Of a stretch of DNA of 64,000 nt, positions 9,577 through 19,250 are shown one piece after another. Below the pieces are notes generated by a model. The model ran no database searches, had not been told where the DNA came from, and saw nothing but the letters and a program-made list of their open reading frames with translations. The DNA is from CAIVND01 sp035532075 (GTDB lineage: Bacteria; Actinomycetota; Acidimicrobiia; Acidimicrobiales; Bog-793): assembly GCA_035532075.1 (NCBI GenBank), contig DATKRV010000021.1, forward strand, positions 1 through 64,000. The letters are read 5' to 3'. A program made the position numbers and the translations under genes. How positions within the stretch are numbered: position 1 is the stretch's first letter; every line of letters starts with the position of its first letter.

Positions 9577-11340
9577 ATGGCTGGAGCAGGTTCACCACGC
9601 TCAGTACTCGAAGGCAAAGAGCGGTCGGAGCTTGCTGTCATGGCAGCTGCGCTCGACCTCAGTGTCGCACCACGAGCAAAGAAATCAGACGTCATTGACG
9701 CGATCTTGCAAAAGACCGGCGCGGGTGACGAGAATGCGCCGATCAAGCGCGGACCGGGGCGTCCACGAAAGATCGTGATCGAGCCCGCCGGCCAAGACGC
9801 GGAGCGTTCGTCGTTGTCAGCTGATGAGCAGCCCATTAGGCGTGCGCCGGGGCGTCCACGAAAGACGACCGAAGCGGCCGATCAGTCATCTGTTGCCGAG
9901 CCAGAGACCACCTTCCACGCGACTCCGGTCCTCGAGGGCGCACCGAGCGGGAACGGCGAGGTCGCACGTACGAGCTATGTGCCCAGCCAGCCGGCGGCCC
10001 GTCGAGAGAACGATGGATCTGCGCCACGTCCCCAGGGCCAGAGCCAGGGCCACCAGGATCGCAACTCGACCAGCCGCGACCAGAACCGCGATCCCAACGA
10101 ACTTGGAAATCGCAGGGGCAGGCGACGCGGCCGCGGCCGTGACCGAGAGCGCGAGCAGGGTCCGAACGGCGTCGAGCAGAGCCCGAACTACCAGGGCGAG
10201 CTCGTCAGCGTGAAGGGTCTGCTCGACCTTCGTGAAGAGGGTTACGGGTTCTTGCGCACGAGCGGTTACCTGCCGAGTCCAAAAGACGTCTACGTCTCGG
10301 TCGGTCTCGTGCGGCGCTTCTCGCTGAGAAAGGGTGACGCAATCGAGGGGGCCTGTCGGGCAGCCTCCTCGAGCGAGAAGTACCCCGCGTTGATCCGGAT
10401 CGACGCAGTCTCTGGACACGACCCCGAAGAGGCAAAGAACCGGTTGAAGTTCGAAGACCTCACCCCGCTCTTCCCCGATTCTCAGCTGCGTCTTGAGACT
10501 GGAGACGATCCGAACAACCTCACCGCGCGTATCGTCGACCTGATCTCACCGATCGGAAAGGGCCAGCGTGGTCTGATCGTCTCTCCGCCAAAGGCGGGAA
10601 AGACAACGATCATGAAGCAGATCGCCCATTCCATCGAGGCAAACAACCCCGAGGTTCATCTCATCGTGCTGCTCGTCGACGAGCGCCCTGAAGAGGTTAC
10701 CGACATGCGCCGCTCGGTCAAGGGAGAGGTCATCGCCTCAACCTTCGATCGCCCTGCGGAGGAGCACACCTCGGTTGCCGAATTGACGATCGAGCGGGCC
10801 AAGCGTCTTGTCGAACAGGGCAAGGATGTCGTCATCATCCTTGATGGAATCACCCGTCTCGCACGCGCCTACAACCTCGCACAACCCGCGAGTGGTCGAG
10901 TCATGTCGGGTGGTGTCGACTCGGGCGCGCTCTATCCTCCGAAGAAGTTCTTCGGTGCGGCGCGAAATATCGAAGAGGGTGGTTCACTGACCATTCTCGC
11001 GACCGCGCTCGTGGAGACGGGCTCTCGCATGGACGAGGTCATCTTCGAAGAGTTCAAGGGTACGGGAAACCTTGAGCTGCGACTTGACCGCCGTCTCGCA
11101 GAGCGCCGCCTCTACCCAGCGATCGATGTCAACGGGAGTTCGACGCGTCATGAGGAACTGCTCTTCCCACGTTCAGAGCTCCAGCAGGTCTGGAAGCTGC
11201 GCCGCGTGCTCAACGCACTCGACTCGGGAGGCGGAAATCCCGCAGCTGGGCTCGAACTCCTCATGGATAAATTGCGCACGACGAAATCAAACCAGGAGTT
11301 CCTTGCAGAGATTGCAAAGGCCCCGACGGCAACGGCGTAG
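9577..11340 (+). CDS. rho: Transcription termination factor Rho
   Basis: The hexameric RNA helicase terminates transcription. The 587 residues comprise a Rho_N-like start (about 1-50) and then a long, low-complexity Arg/Gly/Gln-rich insert (about 55-205) typical of actinobacterial Rho. The insert contains two PGRPRK motifs resembling AT-hooks. The cold-shock-like RNA-binding domain ([19 protein letters not shown]) follows. The RecA-type ATPase has Walker A PPKAGKTT (337-344) and Walker B VVIILDG (around 418). The Q-loop and R-loop region ([16 protein letters not shown]) is intact. Start ATG 9577 is preceded by AGGAG. Gene order rho-rpmE-prfA-prmC matches mycobacteria. Confidence 0.97.
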   Translation: MAGAGSPRSVLEGKERSELAVMAAALDLSVAPRAKKSDVIDAILQKTGAGDENAPIKRGPGRPRKIVIEPAGQDAERSSLSADEQPIRRAPGRPRKTTEAADQSSVAEPETTFHATPVLEGAPSGNGEVARTSYVPSQPAARRENDGSAPRPQGQSQGHQDRNSTSRDQNRDPNELGNRRGRRRGRGRDREREQGPNGVEQSPNYQGELVSVKGLLDLREEGYGFLRTSGYLPSPKDVYVSVGLVRRFSLRKGDAIEGACRAASSSEKYPALIRIDAVSGHDPEEAKNRLKFEDLTPLFPDSQLRLETGDDPNNLTARIVDLISPIGKGQRGLIVSPPKAGKTTIMKQIAHSIEANNPEVHLIVLLVDERPEEVTDMRRSVKGEVIASTFDRPAEEHTSVAELTIERAKRLVEQGKDVVIILDGITRLARAYNLAQPASGRVMSGGVDSGALYPPKKFFGAARNIEEGGSLTILATALVETGSRMDEVIFEEFKGTGNLELRLDRRLAERRLYPAIDVNGSSTRHEELLFPRSELQQVWKLRRVLNALDSGGGNPAAGLELLMDKLRTTKSNQEFLAEIAKAPTATA

Positions 11341-11427
11341 TCATCAACGGCTCGAACAACGGGGCGTCGGTCATCAGTTGGCACCCCCGTCTGGGAGAGT
11401 CCGTGTGGCGAGTAACATGGAGGAACC

Positions 11428-11640
11428 ATGAAAGCGCAAATTCATCCTGAGTATGTCACCGCAACGGTGAAATGTTCCTGCGGGAACACCTTTGAGACGC
11501 GTTCGACCAAAGCTGAGATGCACGTTGAACTGTGCAACGAATGCCACCCCTTCTATACCGGCAAGCAAAAGCTCGTCGACACCGGAGGCCGAGTGGAGCG
11601 TTTCGAGCGCCGTTACGGCCAGCGCAAGACCAAGCGATAA
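11428..11640 (+). CDS. rpmE: Ribosomal protein L31, zinc-binding type
   Basis: The 70-residue protein of the large ribosomal subunit starts MKAQIHPEY. It keeps the zinc-type cysteines: CSC near residue 16 and CNEC near residue 36. GGAGG lies four nt before the ATG, and TAACAT a further few nt upstream could be a -10 box, giving a very short leader. A Zn-free paralogue is not in this window. Confidence 0.95.
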   Translation: MKAQIHPEYVTATVKCSCGNTFETRSTKAEMHVELCNECHPFYTGKQKLVDTGGRVERFERRYGQRKTKR

Positions 11641-11685
11641 CTCCTCCGAACTGGTCCAGACGGGCGCGCACCAGCCTGTGCAGGT

Positions 11686-12783
11686 ATGCCGCCATCACTG
11701 GACTACCTTCAATCCGTGGCTGAAAACGACCGACTCGAAGAATTTGAACGAGAATACGAAGAGGTCCTTTCTGAGCTGAGTCAGCCCGATGTCGCAGGTG
11801 ACCGAAAGCGATTTCTCGATCTGTCGCGTCGGCACAAGCAGCTCGTGACAATCGTCAATGCCGGACATCTCCTGCAGGGAGCGAAAGGGAACGTCGAAGC
11901 CGCCAAGGAGATGTTCGAGCAGAGCCAGGGCGATGAGCGCGAGCTCGCGCGCGTCGAGCTGAACGAGTCGGAGACGGCGCTCGCCGAGGCCGAAGAACAG
12001 TGGCGACTCCTGCTTGTCCCATCTGATCCAAATGATGGACGGAACGTCATCATTACGATCCGTGGCACCGAGGGTGGCGAGGAGGCAAACCTCTTTGCCA
12101 AGGATCTCTACGAGATGTACCTCCGCTATGCGCAGGTGCGCCTCTGGAGGTCCGAGACGCTCGGGCTGCAGGTCTCTGACCTTGGAGGAATCGACGAGGT
12201 GACCTTCCTCGTCAAGGGTGAGGACGCCTGGCAACGTCTCAAGCTCGAAGGTGGCACGCACCGTGTGCAGCGTGTTCCCGCGACCGAATCTCAGGGACGC
12301 GTGCATACCAGCGCCGCGACGGTCACCGTGTTGCCAGAGGCGGATGAGGTCGAGGTCGAGATCAATATGTCAGAGCTCCGCGTCGACGTGTATCGCAGCA
12401 CCGGTCCTGGCGGGCAGTCCGTGAACACAACCGACTCAGCCGTGCGGATCACCCACCTCCCGACAGGACTCGTCGTCGCCATGCAAGATGAGAAGAGTCA
12501 GATCCAGAACCGCGCCAAGGCTCTCCAGGTGTTGCGCGCCCGACTTCTCAAGCTTGAGCAGGACCGCGTCGCCAAAGAGACCTCAAAGGCAAAGCGCGAC
12601 CAGGTCGGTGGTGGCGGAAGATCCGAGAAGATCCGCACCTACAACTTCAAAGACAACCGGGTCACCGATCACCGCATCGGACTTACGCTTTACAAGCTCG
12701 ATCGAGTACTTCAGGGCGAACTCGACGAACTCGTTGACGCCCTGCTTGCCGACGAGCGCGCGCGCCAACTTGGTGAGGGCTGA
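11686..12783 (+). CDS. prfA: Peptide chain release factor 1
   Basis: RF1 reads UAA and UAG and triggers peptide release. The 365 residues include the PAT tripeptide (198-200, in RVPATESQGR) that distinguishes RF1 from RF2, and the catalytic GGQ (242-244, in STGPGGQSVN). The N-terminal coiled-coil domain is rich in Glu/Leu. The gene is followed by prmC, which methylates the GGQ glutamine, leaving a 7-nt gap. Confidence 0.97.
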   Translation: MPPSLDYLQSVAENDRLEEFEREYEEVLSELSQPDVAGDRKRFLDLSRRHKQLVTIVNAGHLLQGAKGNVEAAKEMFEQSQGDERELARVELNESETALAEAEEQWRLLLVPSDPNDGRNVIITIRGTEGGEEANLFAKDLYEMYLRYAQVRLWRSETLGLQVSDLGGIDEVTFLVKGEDAWQRLKLEGGTHRVQRVPATESQGRVHTSAATVTVLPEADEVEVEINMSELRVDVYRSTGPGGQSVNTTDSAVRITHLPTGLVVAMQDEKSQIQNRAKALQVLRARLLKLEQDRVAKETSKAKRDQVGGGGRSEKIRTYNFKDNRVTDHRIGLTLYKLDRVLQGELDELVDALLADERARQLGEG

Positions 12784-12790
12784 GTGACCT

Positions 12791-13690
12791 GTGACCGAGC
12801 GTCAGCACCAACCGACCTGGCGGAGTGAACTTTCGCGTATCTCGACGCGACTCGGTGCGATCCACGAGGCGCGGATTCTCCTCGAGGAGGTCGCCGGAGT
12901 AGATTTTGCGACGCTCGTCACCCGTCTCGACGAAACGATTCCATTCCGGGACATTGAACATCTCGAGCAGCTCCTCCAGTCGCGCCTCGCTGGGGTTCCG
13001 TTGCAACATATCGTTGGTCACTGGCCGTTTCGCAACGTGGAACTCCTTGTCGACCGGCGAGCGCTGATTCCGCGCCCGGAGACCGAACAGGTTGTCGCCT
13101 TCGCTCTCGCGGAGCTGGCGCGCATACGGGCCCGCGAGGGCATAGCCGACCGTTCCAAACGACTGCGCGTCGTCGACCTTGGCACAGGATCGGGTGCAAT
13201 CAGTTGCGCGATCGCCGATGAAGACGAGTTCACTGAGGTCATTGCGGTCGACTCCTCGCAGGACGCGCTTGGTCTCGCGGCCCTGAACATCGCGCGTCTG
13301 CGCGAGAGTGCAAGTCGTCGTGTCGAGCTCTTGCGCGGCAGCTGGTACGAGCCGTTGGCTGATATCGAAGTTGGCTCGGTCGACTGTGTTATTTCAAATC
13401 CTCCCTATCTCCGTGAGGATGAATGGCAACACCTTGACCCGGGTGTGCGTGATCACGATCCCTATCGTGCGCTCGTCTCCGGGACGAGCGGACTCGAGGA
13501 TCTCGAGAGGATCATCACGACAGCTCCGCGGTTCTTGGCCGAGCAAGGAGCGCTCATCTGTGAGATTGGAGAGACCCAGTCAGAGGCGGTGCGCGAACTC
13601 TCCGGGTTCGCGGGTTTTCTCGAAGTCGAGGTGAGAAAGGACCTCGCAGGACGTGACCGCATCCTCATTGCACGGAGTCCTCATGGTTGA
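12791..13690 (+). CDS. prmC: Release factor glutamine N5-methyltransferase
   Basis: This SAM-dependent enzyme methylates the glutamine of the GGQ motif of release factors. An N-terminal helical domain is followed by the SAM-binding VVDLGTGSGAISCAIA and by NPPY (203-206), which binds the target glutamine. The 299-residue length is normal. The start is GTG 12791, in a frame distinct from prfA. tsaC overlaps its end by 8 nt. Confidence 0.95.
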   Translation: MTERQHQPTWRSELSRISTRLGAIHEARILLEEVAGVDFATLVTRLDETIPFRDIEHLEQLLQSRLAGVPLQHIVGHWPFRNVELLVDRRALIPRPETEQVVAFALAELARIRAREGIADRSKRLRVVDLGTGSGAISCAIADEDEFTEVIAVDSSQDALGLAALNIARLRESASRRVELLRGSWYEPLADIEVGSVDCVISNPPYLREDEWQHLDPGVRDHDPYRALVSGTSGLEDLERIITTAPRFLAEQGALICEIGETQSEAVRELSGFAGFLEVEVRKDLAGRDRILIARSPHG

Positions 13691-14294
13691 TCGCCCGCTG
13701 ATCATGAGACGCGAGTTTGAATCGGTGAGGGCGCATCTGCTCGCGGGAGAGGTTGTCGCGGTTCCGACTGATACTGTCTATGGGCTCTGTGTTGCGCTTC
13801 GGGTAACGGGTACGACGGAGCCGTTGTTCAAAAAGAAGCAGCGTCCCGTCTCTTTGGCCGTGCCGGTCATGGTGGCAGATCTGCCAGGGGCACTTGAGCT
13901 GTGTGACGATAGGTCGCGCGAGGCACTCCAACGTGTCGGTGAAAAGTTCTGGCCGGGCGCGCTCACGCTTGTGGTGTATCGGGGTGTGAGGTGCAGTTTT
14001 GATCTCGGGGGCGACCGGTCGACGATCGGCCTTCGCGTACCCGATCTCGCTTGCCTGCGCGACCTCTGCCGGCTCGTCGGACCTCTTGGGGTGACGAGTG
14101 CAAACCTGCACGGCGGCCCACCATGCACGACGACTGGAGAGTTAACGAAGGCCTTCGGCAGCGGGCTTGTGATTCTCGATGGCGGCAGGTGCGCGGGAGC
14201 AGTCTCGAGTGTGATCGATCTCACCGGAGCAACGCCGGTTGTTCTGCGCGAGGGAGCAGTTTCTCTCGAAATGGTGCTCGATGCCCTTGGTTGA
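13683..14294 (+). CDS. tsaC: Threonylcarbamoyl-AMP synthase (Sua5/YrdC/YciO family)
   Basis: It makes threonylcarbamoyl-adenylate from Thr, bicarbonate and ATP for the t6A37 modification of ANN-decoding tRNAs. About 203 residues form a single YrdC domain with VPTDTVYGLC, KKKQRPVSLAVPV, FWPGALTLV, GLRVPD and TSANLHG. There is no extra Sua5 C-terminal domain. I chose ATG 13683, which overlaps prmC by 8 nt; an in-frame GTG 30 nt upstream is less likely. The same position is occupied by the homologue (Rv1301, from memory) in Mycobacterium tuberculosis. Confidence 0.92.
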   Translation: MVDRPLIMRREFESVRAHLLAGEVVAVPTDTVYGLCVALRVTGTTEPLFKKKQRPVSLAVPVMVADLPGALELCDDRSREALQRVGEKFWPGALTLVVYRGVRCSFDLGGDRSTIGLRVPDLACLRDLCRLVGPLGVTSANLHGGPPCTTTGELTKAFGSGLVILDGGRCAGAVSSVIDLTGATPVVLREGAVSLEMVLDALG

Positions 14295-14354
14295 TGCCTC
14301 CGAGAAACCCCTGCTTCGCCCTGTCTCGAAGTGATACGAGAGGCAGGAGGTCAC

Positions 14355-14360
14355 TACACT
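14355..14360 (+). promoter_or_regulatory. rpiB promoter -10
   Basis: TACACT lies exactly 6 nt before the GTG at 14367. It both marks a probable transcription start and selects that GTG as the translation start. Confidence 0.4.
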
Positions 14361-14366
14361 TGCGCT

Positions 14367-14810
14367 GTGCGAATCGCTCTCGGCTCTGATCATGCGGGCC
14401 TCGAACTCAAGAATCTCCTTGCAGCCCACTTAGATAGCGCCGAACACGAGCTTTTTGACCTTGGTACCCATTCTCCAGATTCGGTCGACTACCCCGATTT
14501 CGGCGCGGCCGTCGGTCGGTTGGTCGCCGCTGGTGATGCCGATGTCGGCGTCTGTTGCTGTGGGACCGGCATTGGAATCGCCATTGCCGCGAACAAGATC
14601 GACGGAGTACGCGCGGCGGTGGTGCATGACGTGACGACGGCGCATCTTTCTCGTGAGCACAATGACGCCAATGTGATCTGTATCGGTTCGCGCATTACCA
14701 GCGCGCTCGTTGCGACTGAGGCGGTTGATGCATTTCTCTCTGCATCCTTTGCTGGAGAGCGTCACGCCCGACGAGTTGCAAAGATCCAACGTCTTGAGGA
14801 GGCGCAATGA
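14367..14810 (+). CDS. rpiB: Ribose-5-phosphate isomerase B
   Basis: It interconverts ribose 5-phosphate and ribulose 5-phosphate. The roughly 147-residue RpiB/LacAB protein starts VRIALGSDHAGLELK, with the conserved DHAG. CCCGTGIGIAIAANK contains the catalytic Cys and the phosphate loop. The conserved SREHNDANVICIG segment follows. The frame is open 12 codons further upstream, but the family start and the -10 box both point to GTG 14367. The stop overlaps the glyA start (ATGA). Confidence 0.94.
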   Translation: MRIALGSDHAGLELKNLLAAHLDSAEHELFDLGTHSPDSVDYPDFGAAVGRLVAAGDADVGVCCCGTGIGIAIAANKIDGVRAAVVHDVTTAHLSREHNDANVICIGSRITSALVATEAVDAFLSASFAGERHARRVAKIQRLEEAQ

Positions 14811-16093
14811 TGAACGAGGATTCAGATTCATTGATCGATTCCGATCCCGAGGTCGCGAAGATTCTGAGCGACGAACTCAACCGCCAGCGCACGACGCTGC
14901 AGCTGATAGCATCCGAGAACTTCGCCTCGCCTGCGGTAATGGCCGCGTCCGCGTCGGTATTGACGAACAAATATTCAGAGGGATATCCCGGCCGGCGCTA
15001 CTACGGCGGCAATGTCTACGCCGACGAGGTTGAGGAACTCGCGCGCGAACGGGTCAAGCAACTTTTCGGGGCTGAGCACGCGAACGTCCAGCCACATTCT
15101 GGCGCCTCTGCAAATCTCGCGGTATACCTTGGCCTCGCGCAGGCCGGTGACACGATTCTCGCGATGCGCCTTGATCAGGGCGGCCACCTCACGCACGGAT
15201 CCCCCGTCTCGATCACCGGCAAGACCTACCGATTCGTCTTCTATGGCGTGACTCCAGCGAGCGAGGACGGCTCGGGAGAGAGGATCGACCTTGATCTCGT
15301 GCGAGACCTGGCGATCCGCGAGCGTCCGCGCATCATCGTTGCAGGAACGACCGCCTATACCCGAATCATCGATCCAAAGCCGTTCCGAGACATTGCCGAT
15401 GAGGTTGGCGCGCTGTTCATGTTCGATGCAGCCCATCCCGCCGGTCTCATCGCGGGTGGCGAGCACCCGAATCCCGTCGGAATCGCCGACGTCGTGAGCT
15501 TCACGACACACAAGACCCTTCGCGGACCGCGCGGTGGCGCGATTGTGTGCAACAAAGAACATGCAAAGGCGATCGACGCGGCCGTCTTCCCGGGCCTGCA
15601 GGGCGGTCCGCTAGAACACGTGATCGCGGCAAAAGCGGTCGCCTTCGGTGAGGCGCTCCGCCCGAGTTTCAAGGACTACGCCTCGCGTGTCGTGACGAAT
15701 GCCTCCGCGCTCGCCGAGGCGCTCGCAGAAGAGGGATTCCGCCTCGTGGCCGGTGGTACGGAGAACCATCAGATCATCCTTGACCTGCGCGCCTTTGACG
15801 AAGATCTCACCGGTAAGGCCGCCCAGGATGCGCTTGACCGGGCAGGGATCACCTGCAACCGCAACCAGATTCCGGATGATCCGAGGTCTCCGTTCGTGAC
15901 GAGCGGGCTGCGACTTGGCACGCCCGCGGAGACGACGGCGAACATGGGAGTCGCCGAGATGGCCAGGATCGGATCCCTCATCGGTCGCGTCCTGCGTGCT
16001 CACGGCGACGAAGCTGTACTTTCGGTGGTGCGTAACGAGGTGCGTGGGCTCTGCTCGGCCTTTGACCCATATCCGGGCGCCATCATCCGATAG
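14807..16093 (+). CDS. glyA: Serine hydroxymethyltransferase
   Basis: This PLP enzyme interconverts serine and glycine and charges tetrahydrofolate with one-carbon units. The 428 residues include LIASENF, GYPGRRYYGG, the HSGASAN segment, FDAAHPAG and the PLP lysine in SFTTHKTLRGPRGG (Lys236). GAGGAGG lies just before the ATG. It is translationally coupled to rpiB; this pair is inserted between tsaC and wecA compared with the mycobacterial order. Confidence 0.97.
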   Translation: MMNEDSDSLIDSDPEVAKILSDELNRQRTTLQLIASENFASPAVMAASASVLTNKYSEGYPGRRYYGGNVYADEVEELARERVKQLFGAEHANVQPHSGASANLAVYLGLAQAGDTILAMRLDQGGHLTHGSPVSITGKTYRFVFYGVTPASEDGSGERIDLDLVRDLAIRERPRIIVAGTTAYTRIIDPKPFRDIADEVGALFMFDAAHPAGLIAGGEHPNPVGIADVVSFTTHKTLRGPRGGAIVCNKEHAKAIDAAVFPGLQGGPLEHVIAAKAVAFGEALRPSFKDYASRVVTNASALAEALAEEGFRLVAGGTENHQIILDLRAFDEDLTGKAAQDALDRAGITCNRNQIPDDPRSPFVTSGLRLGTPAETTANMGVAEMARIGSLIGRVLRAHGDEAVLSVVRNEVRGLCSAFDPYPGAIIR

Positions 16094-16125
16094 ATGCTCC
16101 AAAATACAGGTGTGGGTGATTTCGC

Positions 16126-17451
16126 GTGACAGACCGCGAGGCCTATGTTGTTGTTTTTTTCATCGCGATTGCCCTGACCTATCTGCTCAGTTTTCCAATC
16201 CGATGGCTCGCGATCCGGTTTGGCGCGGTTGACCAACCAGGCGAAGATCACATCCATGCCCATCCCACTCCGACGGTCGGCGGGGCGGCGATGTTCCTCT
16301 CCTTCGCGATCACGATCGAGGTCGCGTCACACATTGGGGCGCTCTCGCAGGTTTTCCGAGGCTCCTCCGAGCCACTCGGCGTCGTCGCAGCCGGACTGGT
16401 GATCTATCTCGTTGGCCTCGTTGACGATATACGCCACATCTCTGCCCCGGCGAAGGTGGCCGGTCAGGTCCTCGCGGCGATGGTCCTCGTATTCCTCGGG
16501 GTCACGATGTACTACTTCAAGCTTCCCTTTGTTGCTTCGATCATCTCCCTGGCTCCTTCGATCCTGCCACTCGTCACTGCGCTGTGGGTGGTCGGTATGG
16601 CGAACTCAGTGAACCTGATCGACGGACTCGACGGACTCGCCGCGGGCATTGTCGGGATCGCGAGCGCGTCGCTTTGCATCTATGGGCTGCGCCTCGAGTT
16701 TCTCGGTGATCTCGGGCTCGACAACATTGGTCCGTTGGTCGCTGCAATCACCTGCGGCGTATGCATCGGATTCATTCCGCACAATTTCCACCCGGCGCGG
16801 ATCTTCATGGGCGATGGGGGCTCACTGTTTCTCGGATTGTCGCTTGCCGCGCAGACGATGGTCATCGGCGGGCGCACCGAGAACTCTGCGAACTCGGGCG
16901 TCGATGTGTCGGGGCTGACGTTCTTCCGGTTTGCCCCGCTGTTTATACCCTTTTTCATCCTCGGCGTGCCGATGTTTGATACTGCCTTTGCCATCGTCAG
17001 GCGCACGATTTCGAGGACGGGAGTCGCCGAACGCGACCTAGGACACCTGCACCATCGCCTTGTCCGTCTCGGCCATGGCCATCGACGGGCGGTACTGATC
17101 CTCTGGGCCTGGACCGGCGTGCTCAGCGCCTTTGTTCTCCTCCCGACCTTCAACAGTCACGCAAATGCCTTTGTCCCGGTCGGCATCGCAATTCTTGCCG
17201 TCGCTCTGTACACGGTCTTTCGCCCCGGGTTTGCCCCGCGTACGCTCCCTGAGCACCTGAGCCACGAGGGTGGCCCGATTCATCTCGCCCGAAGTCGGAG
17301 AAACCGGTGGAAACCCGCCATCTTTGGCCACACGGGCCCTACCCGACCGCACGCGAGGTTGCACAGCGTTGACCGGGGTTCGCTCCCGCACGGGTCCGGA
17401 GAACCAGAAAACAGCGAAGCACGCGACCATGACGATGCCCCGAGTGGATAA
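16126..17451 (+). CDS. Undecaprenyl-phosphate sugar-1-phosphate transferase (WecA/TagO type)
   Basis: This polytopic inner-membrane enzyme links a sugar phosphate, usually GlcNAc-1-P, to the undecaprenyl or decaprenyl phosphate carrier and so starts cell-wall glycopolymer synthesis. The 441 residues have about 11 hydrophobic segments. They carry the family's Asp motifs: GLVDDIRHISA, NLIDGLDGLAAG and ARIFMGDGGSLFLG. The HLHHRL loop is the carbohydrate-recognition motif of WecA rather than MraY. A 70-residue polar tail follows the last helix. It lies just before the ATP synthase operon, as wecA (rfe) does in mycobacteria. The start is GTG 16126. Confidence 0.9.
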   Translation: MTDREAYVVVFFIAIALTYLLSFPIRWLAIRFGAVDQPGEDHIHAHPTPTVGGAAMFLSFAITIEVASHIGALSQVFRGSSEPLGVVAAGLVIYLVGLVDDIRHISAPAKVAGQVLAAMVLVFLGVTMYYFKLPFVASIISLAPSILPLVTALWVVGMANSVNLIDGLDGLAAGIVGIASASLCIYGLRLEFLGDLGLDNIGPLVAAITCGVCIGFIPHNFHPARIFMGDGGSLFLGLSLAAQTMVIGGRTENSANSGVDVSGLTFFRFAPLFIPFFILGVPMFDTAFAIVRRTISRTGVAERDLGHLHHRLVRLGHGHRRAVLILWAWTGVLSAFVLLPTFNSHANAFVPVGIAILAVALYTVFRPGFAPRTLPEHLSHEGGPIHLARSRRNRWKPAIFGHTGPTRPHARLHSVDRGSLPHGSGEPENSEARDHDDAPSG

Positions 17452-17502
17452 CCGGCTCGGTCGTGATTTGGAGTTTGCTTCACCACCCCTGAGGTGCGAG
17501 GA

Positions 17503-17508
17503 TAGGCG
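17503..17508 (+). promoter_or_regulatory. Possible -10 of the ATP synthase operon
   Basis: TAGGCG lies 6 nt before ATG 17515. The match is weaker than at the other leaders because the last base is not T, but the spacing is the same. Confidence 0.25.
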
Positions 17509-17514
17509 CTGAGC

Positions 17515-17718
17515 ATGACGCCACCGCTCGGTCCAGGACTTGGTGAGCTCATCGGACTTGGTCTTACTGCCGGGTTGCTCGTTGCCCTTGGGGTGGGCGG
17601 CGGGTACTGGATTGGACAGATGACCGGTGCCGGTGTGTCGGTCACCTTTGTTGGACTTGGTGCTGGCGTCGCCATCGCCCTCGTGGCGATGTATCTCCGG
17701 ATTCGGAGATATCTTTAA
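17515..17718 (+). CDS. Small two-helix membrane protein, AtpZ/AtpI-like
   Basis: The 67 residues form two hydrophobic helices separated by a short GQMTGAG turn, with a basic end RIRRYL. Small proteins of this shape (AtpZ, ATP synthase assembly or ion-channel partners) commonly open atp operons, and this one precedes atpI by 58 nt. The assignment rests on topology and position rather than on a strong motif. Confidence 0.65.
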   Translation: MTPPLGPGLGELIGLGLTAGLLVALGVGGGYWIGQMTGAGVSVTFVGLGAGVAIALVAMYLRIRRYL

Positions 17719-17776
17719 TGCCCGTCACGTCGCTCGTCCATCTCGCAATGGCGCCGCGTCCGAACTGAGAAGAGCT

Positions 17777-18202
17777 ATGGATCGCTTTGCCCAGCTGTTT
17801 GAGCAACTTTCGCTGAACGAGATCGACCGGCTGCTCCGTCGCACCGTGTTTGGCTCGATCGGCGTCGGCGTCGTTGCCCTTGTTGTGACAGCCGTCATCT
17901 CGCACATCCTTGTTGGGCTGGGAATCTGCATCGGCCTTGGCATCGGGCTCGTCAATATCCGCCTCGTTGCGCGCTCAGTTGCGAAGGTGAACGCTGACCA
18001 GGTCGAAAAGCCCACCCGCGTGCTCGCATCGCGCACCCTTGTCCGACTTTCCGCAACGACGGTCGTCGTTCTTGGCCTAATGTTTGCATCCGTCTCCCTC
18101 GGTCTTGGATCCGCGGGAGGCGTGGCGCTGTTCTACTTTGTGCTACTTGCAAACCTTGTACGATCCCTTCTTCGTTCATCAACCGCAGGAGTCTCGCAGT
18201 AA
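17777..18202 (+). CDS. atpI: ATP synthase subunit I-like membrane protein
   Basis: About 141 residues with four hydrophobic segments follow a polar N-terminus (MDRFAQLFEQLSLNEIDRLL). Length, topology and position directly before atpB fit the AtpI family, which helps assemble the c-ring. The frame is open upstream but only ATG 17777 gives a family-like start. Its stop shares a base with the atpB start (TAATG). Confidence 0.75.
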   Translation: MDRFAQLFEQLSLNEIDRLLRRTVFGSIGVGVVALVVTAVISHILVGLGICIGLGIGLVNIRLVARSVAKVNADQVEKPTRVLASRTLVRLSATTVVVLGLMFASVSLGLGSAGGVALFYFVLLANLVRSLLRSSTAGVSQ

Positions 18203-18924
18203 TGGGTGGAATGCTCGCAGTCAACATCACTGTTGGCGACCACATAACAGGCAAGCTGTTCGGCCTTACGGTCAACTTCGACGATCTTCTTTCGTGTGCG
18301 GTGGCGGGATTGATCATCATTGGCGTTGGGTTCTTTCTGCGCGCCAAGGCAACATCTGGAGTCCCGGGCAAGCTGCAGCTCGCGGTGGAGTCGATCATTG
18401 GCGCGGTCGAGAACCAGGTCGAGTCCTCAATGGGGGACGCCGGCAAGCCAATCGTGCCACTCGCCTTCGTATTGTTCTCCTACATCCTCGTTGCCAACTG
18501 GCTTGAGCTCATCCCAACGGGTCACAGCCCCCAGTACCTCCCTGCACCGACGGGCGACATCAACTTCACCCTTGCGATGGGGATCTTCGTCATCATCCTC
18601 GTGCACATCACCTGGATCCGCCAGCAGGGCCTGAAGCGCTATATCGGGCATTACTTCAAGCCGAAGGCGCTCTTTCTGATCAACATCATCGAGGAGATCG
18701 TCAAGCCAATCACCTTGGCCCTTCGACTCTTTGGGAACATCTTCTCCGGTGGCGTCATGCTGTTGCTGATCGCCGCGCTCCCCGGGCCATTCCTGGTGGG
18801 GGTGCCGATCCTTGACACGCTGTGGAAGATGATCGACGGACTCTTCGTCGGTCCTGTCCAGGCGTTCATCTTTGCGATCTTGACCATCTTGTACTTTGAG
18901 TCCGCCCTCTCGGGTGGGCACTAG
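18202..18924 (+). CDS. atpB: ATP synthase Fo subunit a
   Basis: The stator membrane subunit forms the proton half-channels. The 240 residues contain the essential arginine (Arg175) in ITLALRLFGNIFSGG, plus ANWLELIPTG and a last helix with FIFAILTILYFESAL. It starts at the TAATG overlap with atpI. Confidence 0.96.
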   Translation: MGGMLAVNITVGDHITGKLFGLTVNFDDLLSCAVAGLIIIGVGFFLRAKATSGVPGKLQLAVESIIGAVENQVESSMGDAGKPIVPLAFVLFSYILVANWLELIPTGHSPQYLPAPTGDINFTLAMGIFVIILVHITWIRQQGLKRYIGHYFKPKALFLINIIEEIVKPITLALRLFGNIFSGGVMLLLIAALPGPFLVGVPILDTLWKMIDGLFVGPVQAFIFAILTILYFESALSGGH

Positions 18925-18975
18925 GGACGTCAAGAAAACCGTTTTTCAACCACAATCTCAATAACAGGAGGAATC

Positions 18976-19239
18976 ATGGCAGCAACAGGAATCGACCAGG
19001 CAATCCAGCTCGCAGGTGCGATGGTCGGTGGGGGTCTCGCGCTCGGCGGTGGCGCAGTCGGCGCTGCGATTGGTGACGGTCTTGCCGGTAGCCAGACGAT
19101 CGCTGGCGTTGCGCGCCAGCCCGAGGCTCAGAGCCGACTGTTCACGATCATGTTCATCGTGGTCGGTCTGTGCGAGGCGATGTATTTCATCAACCTCGTC
19201 TTCATGTTCCTCTTCGTGTTTGTGCTCTACAAGAAGTAG
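18976..19239 (+). CDS. atpE: ATP synthase Fo subunit c
   Basis: The proteolipid forms the rotor ring. The 87-residue hairpin has a glycine-rich helix 1 ([18 protein letters not shown]), a polar loop with ARQPE, and helix 2 carrying the proton-binding Glu67 in VGLCEAMYF. The residue after Glu is Ala rather than Ser/Thr, so a proton-type ring is more likely than a sodium-type one. AGGAGG precedes the ATG, consistent with the high expression this subunit needs. Confidence 0.97.
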   Translation: MAATGIDQAIQLAGAMVGGGLALGGGAVGAAIGDGLAGSQTIAGVARQPEAQSRLFTIMFIVVGLCEAMYFINLVFMFLFVFVLYKK

Positions 19240-19250
19240 GGGAGATCTAG

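Noticed and set aside
18976..19239. Sodium-type ATP synthase c-ring
   Set aside because: The residue after the ion-binding Glu67 is Ala rather than the Ser or Thr expected for sodium coordination.
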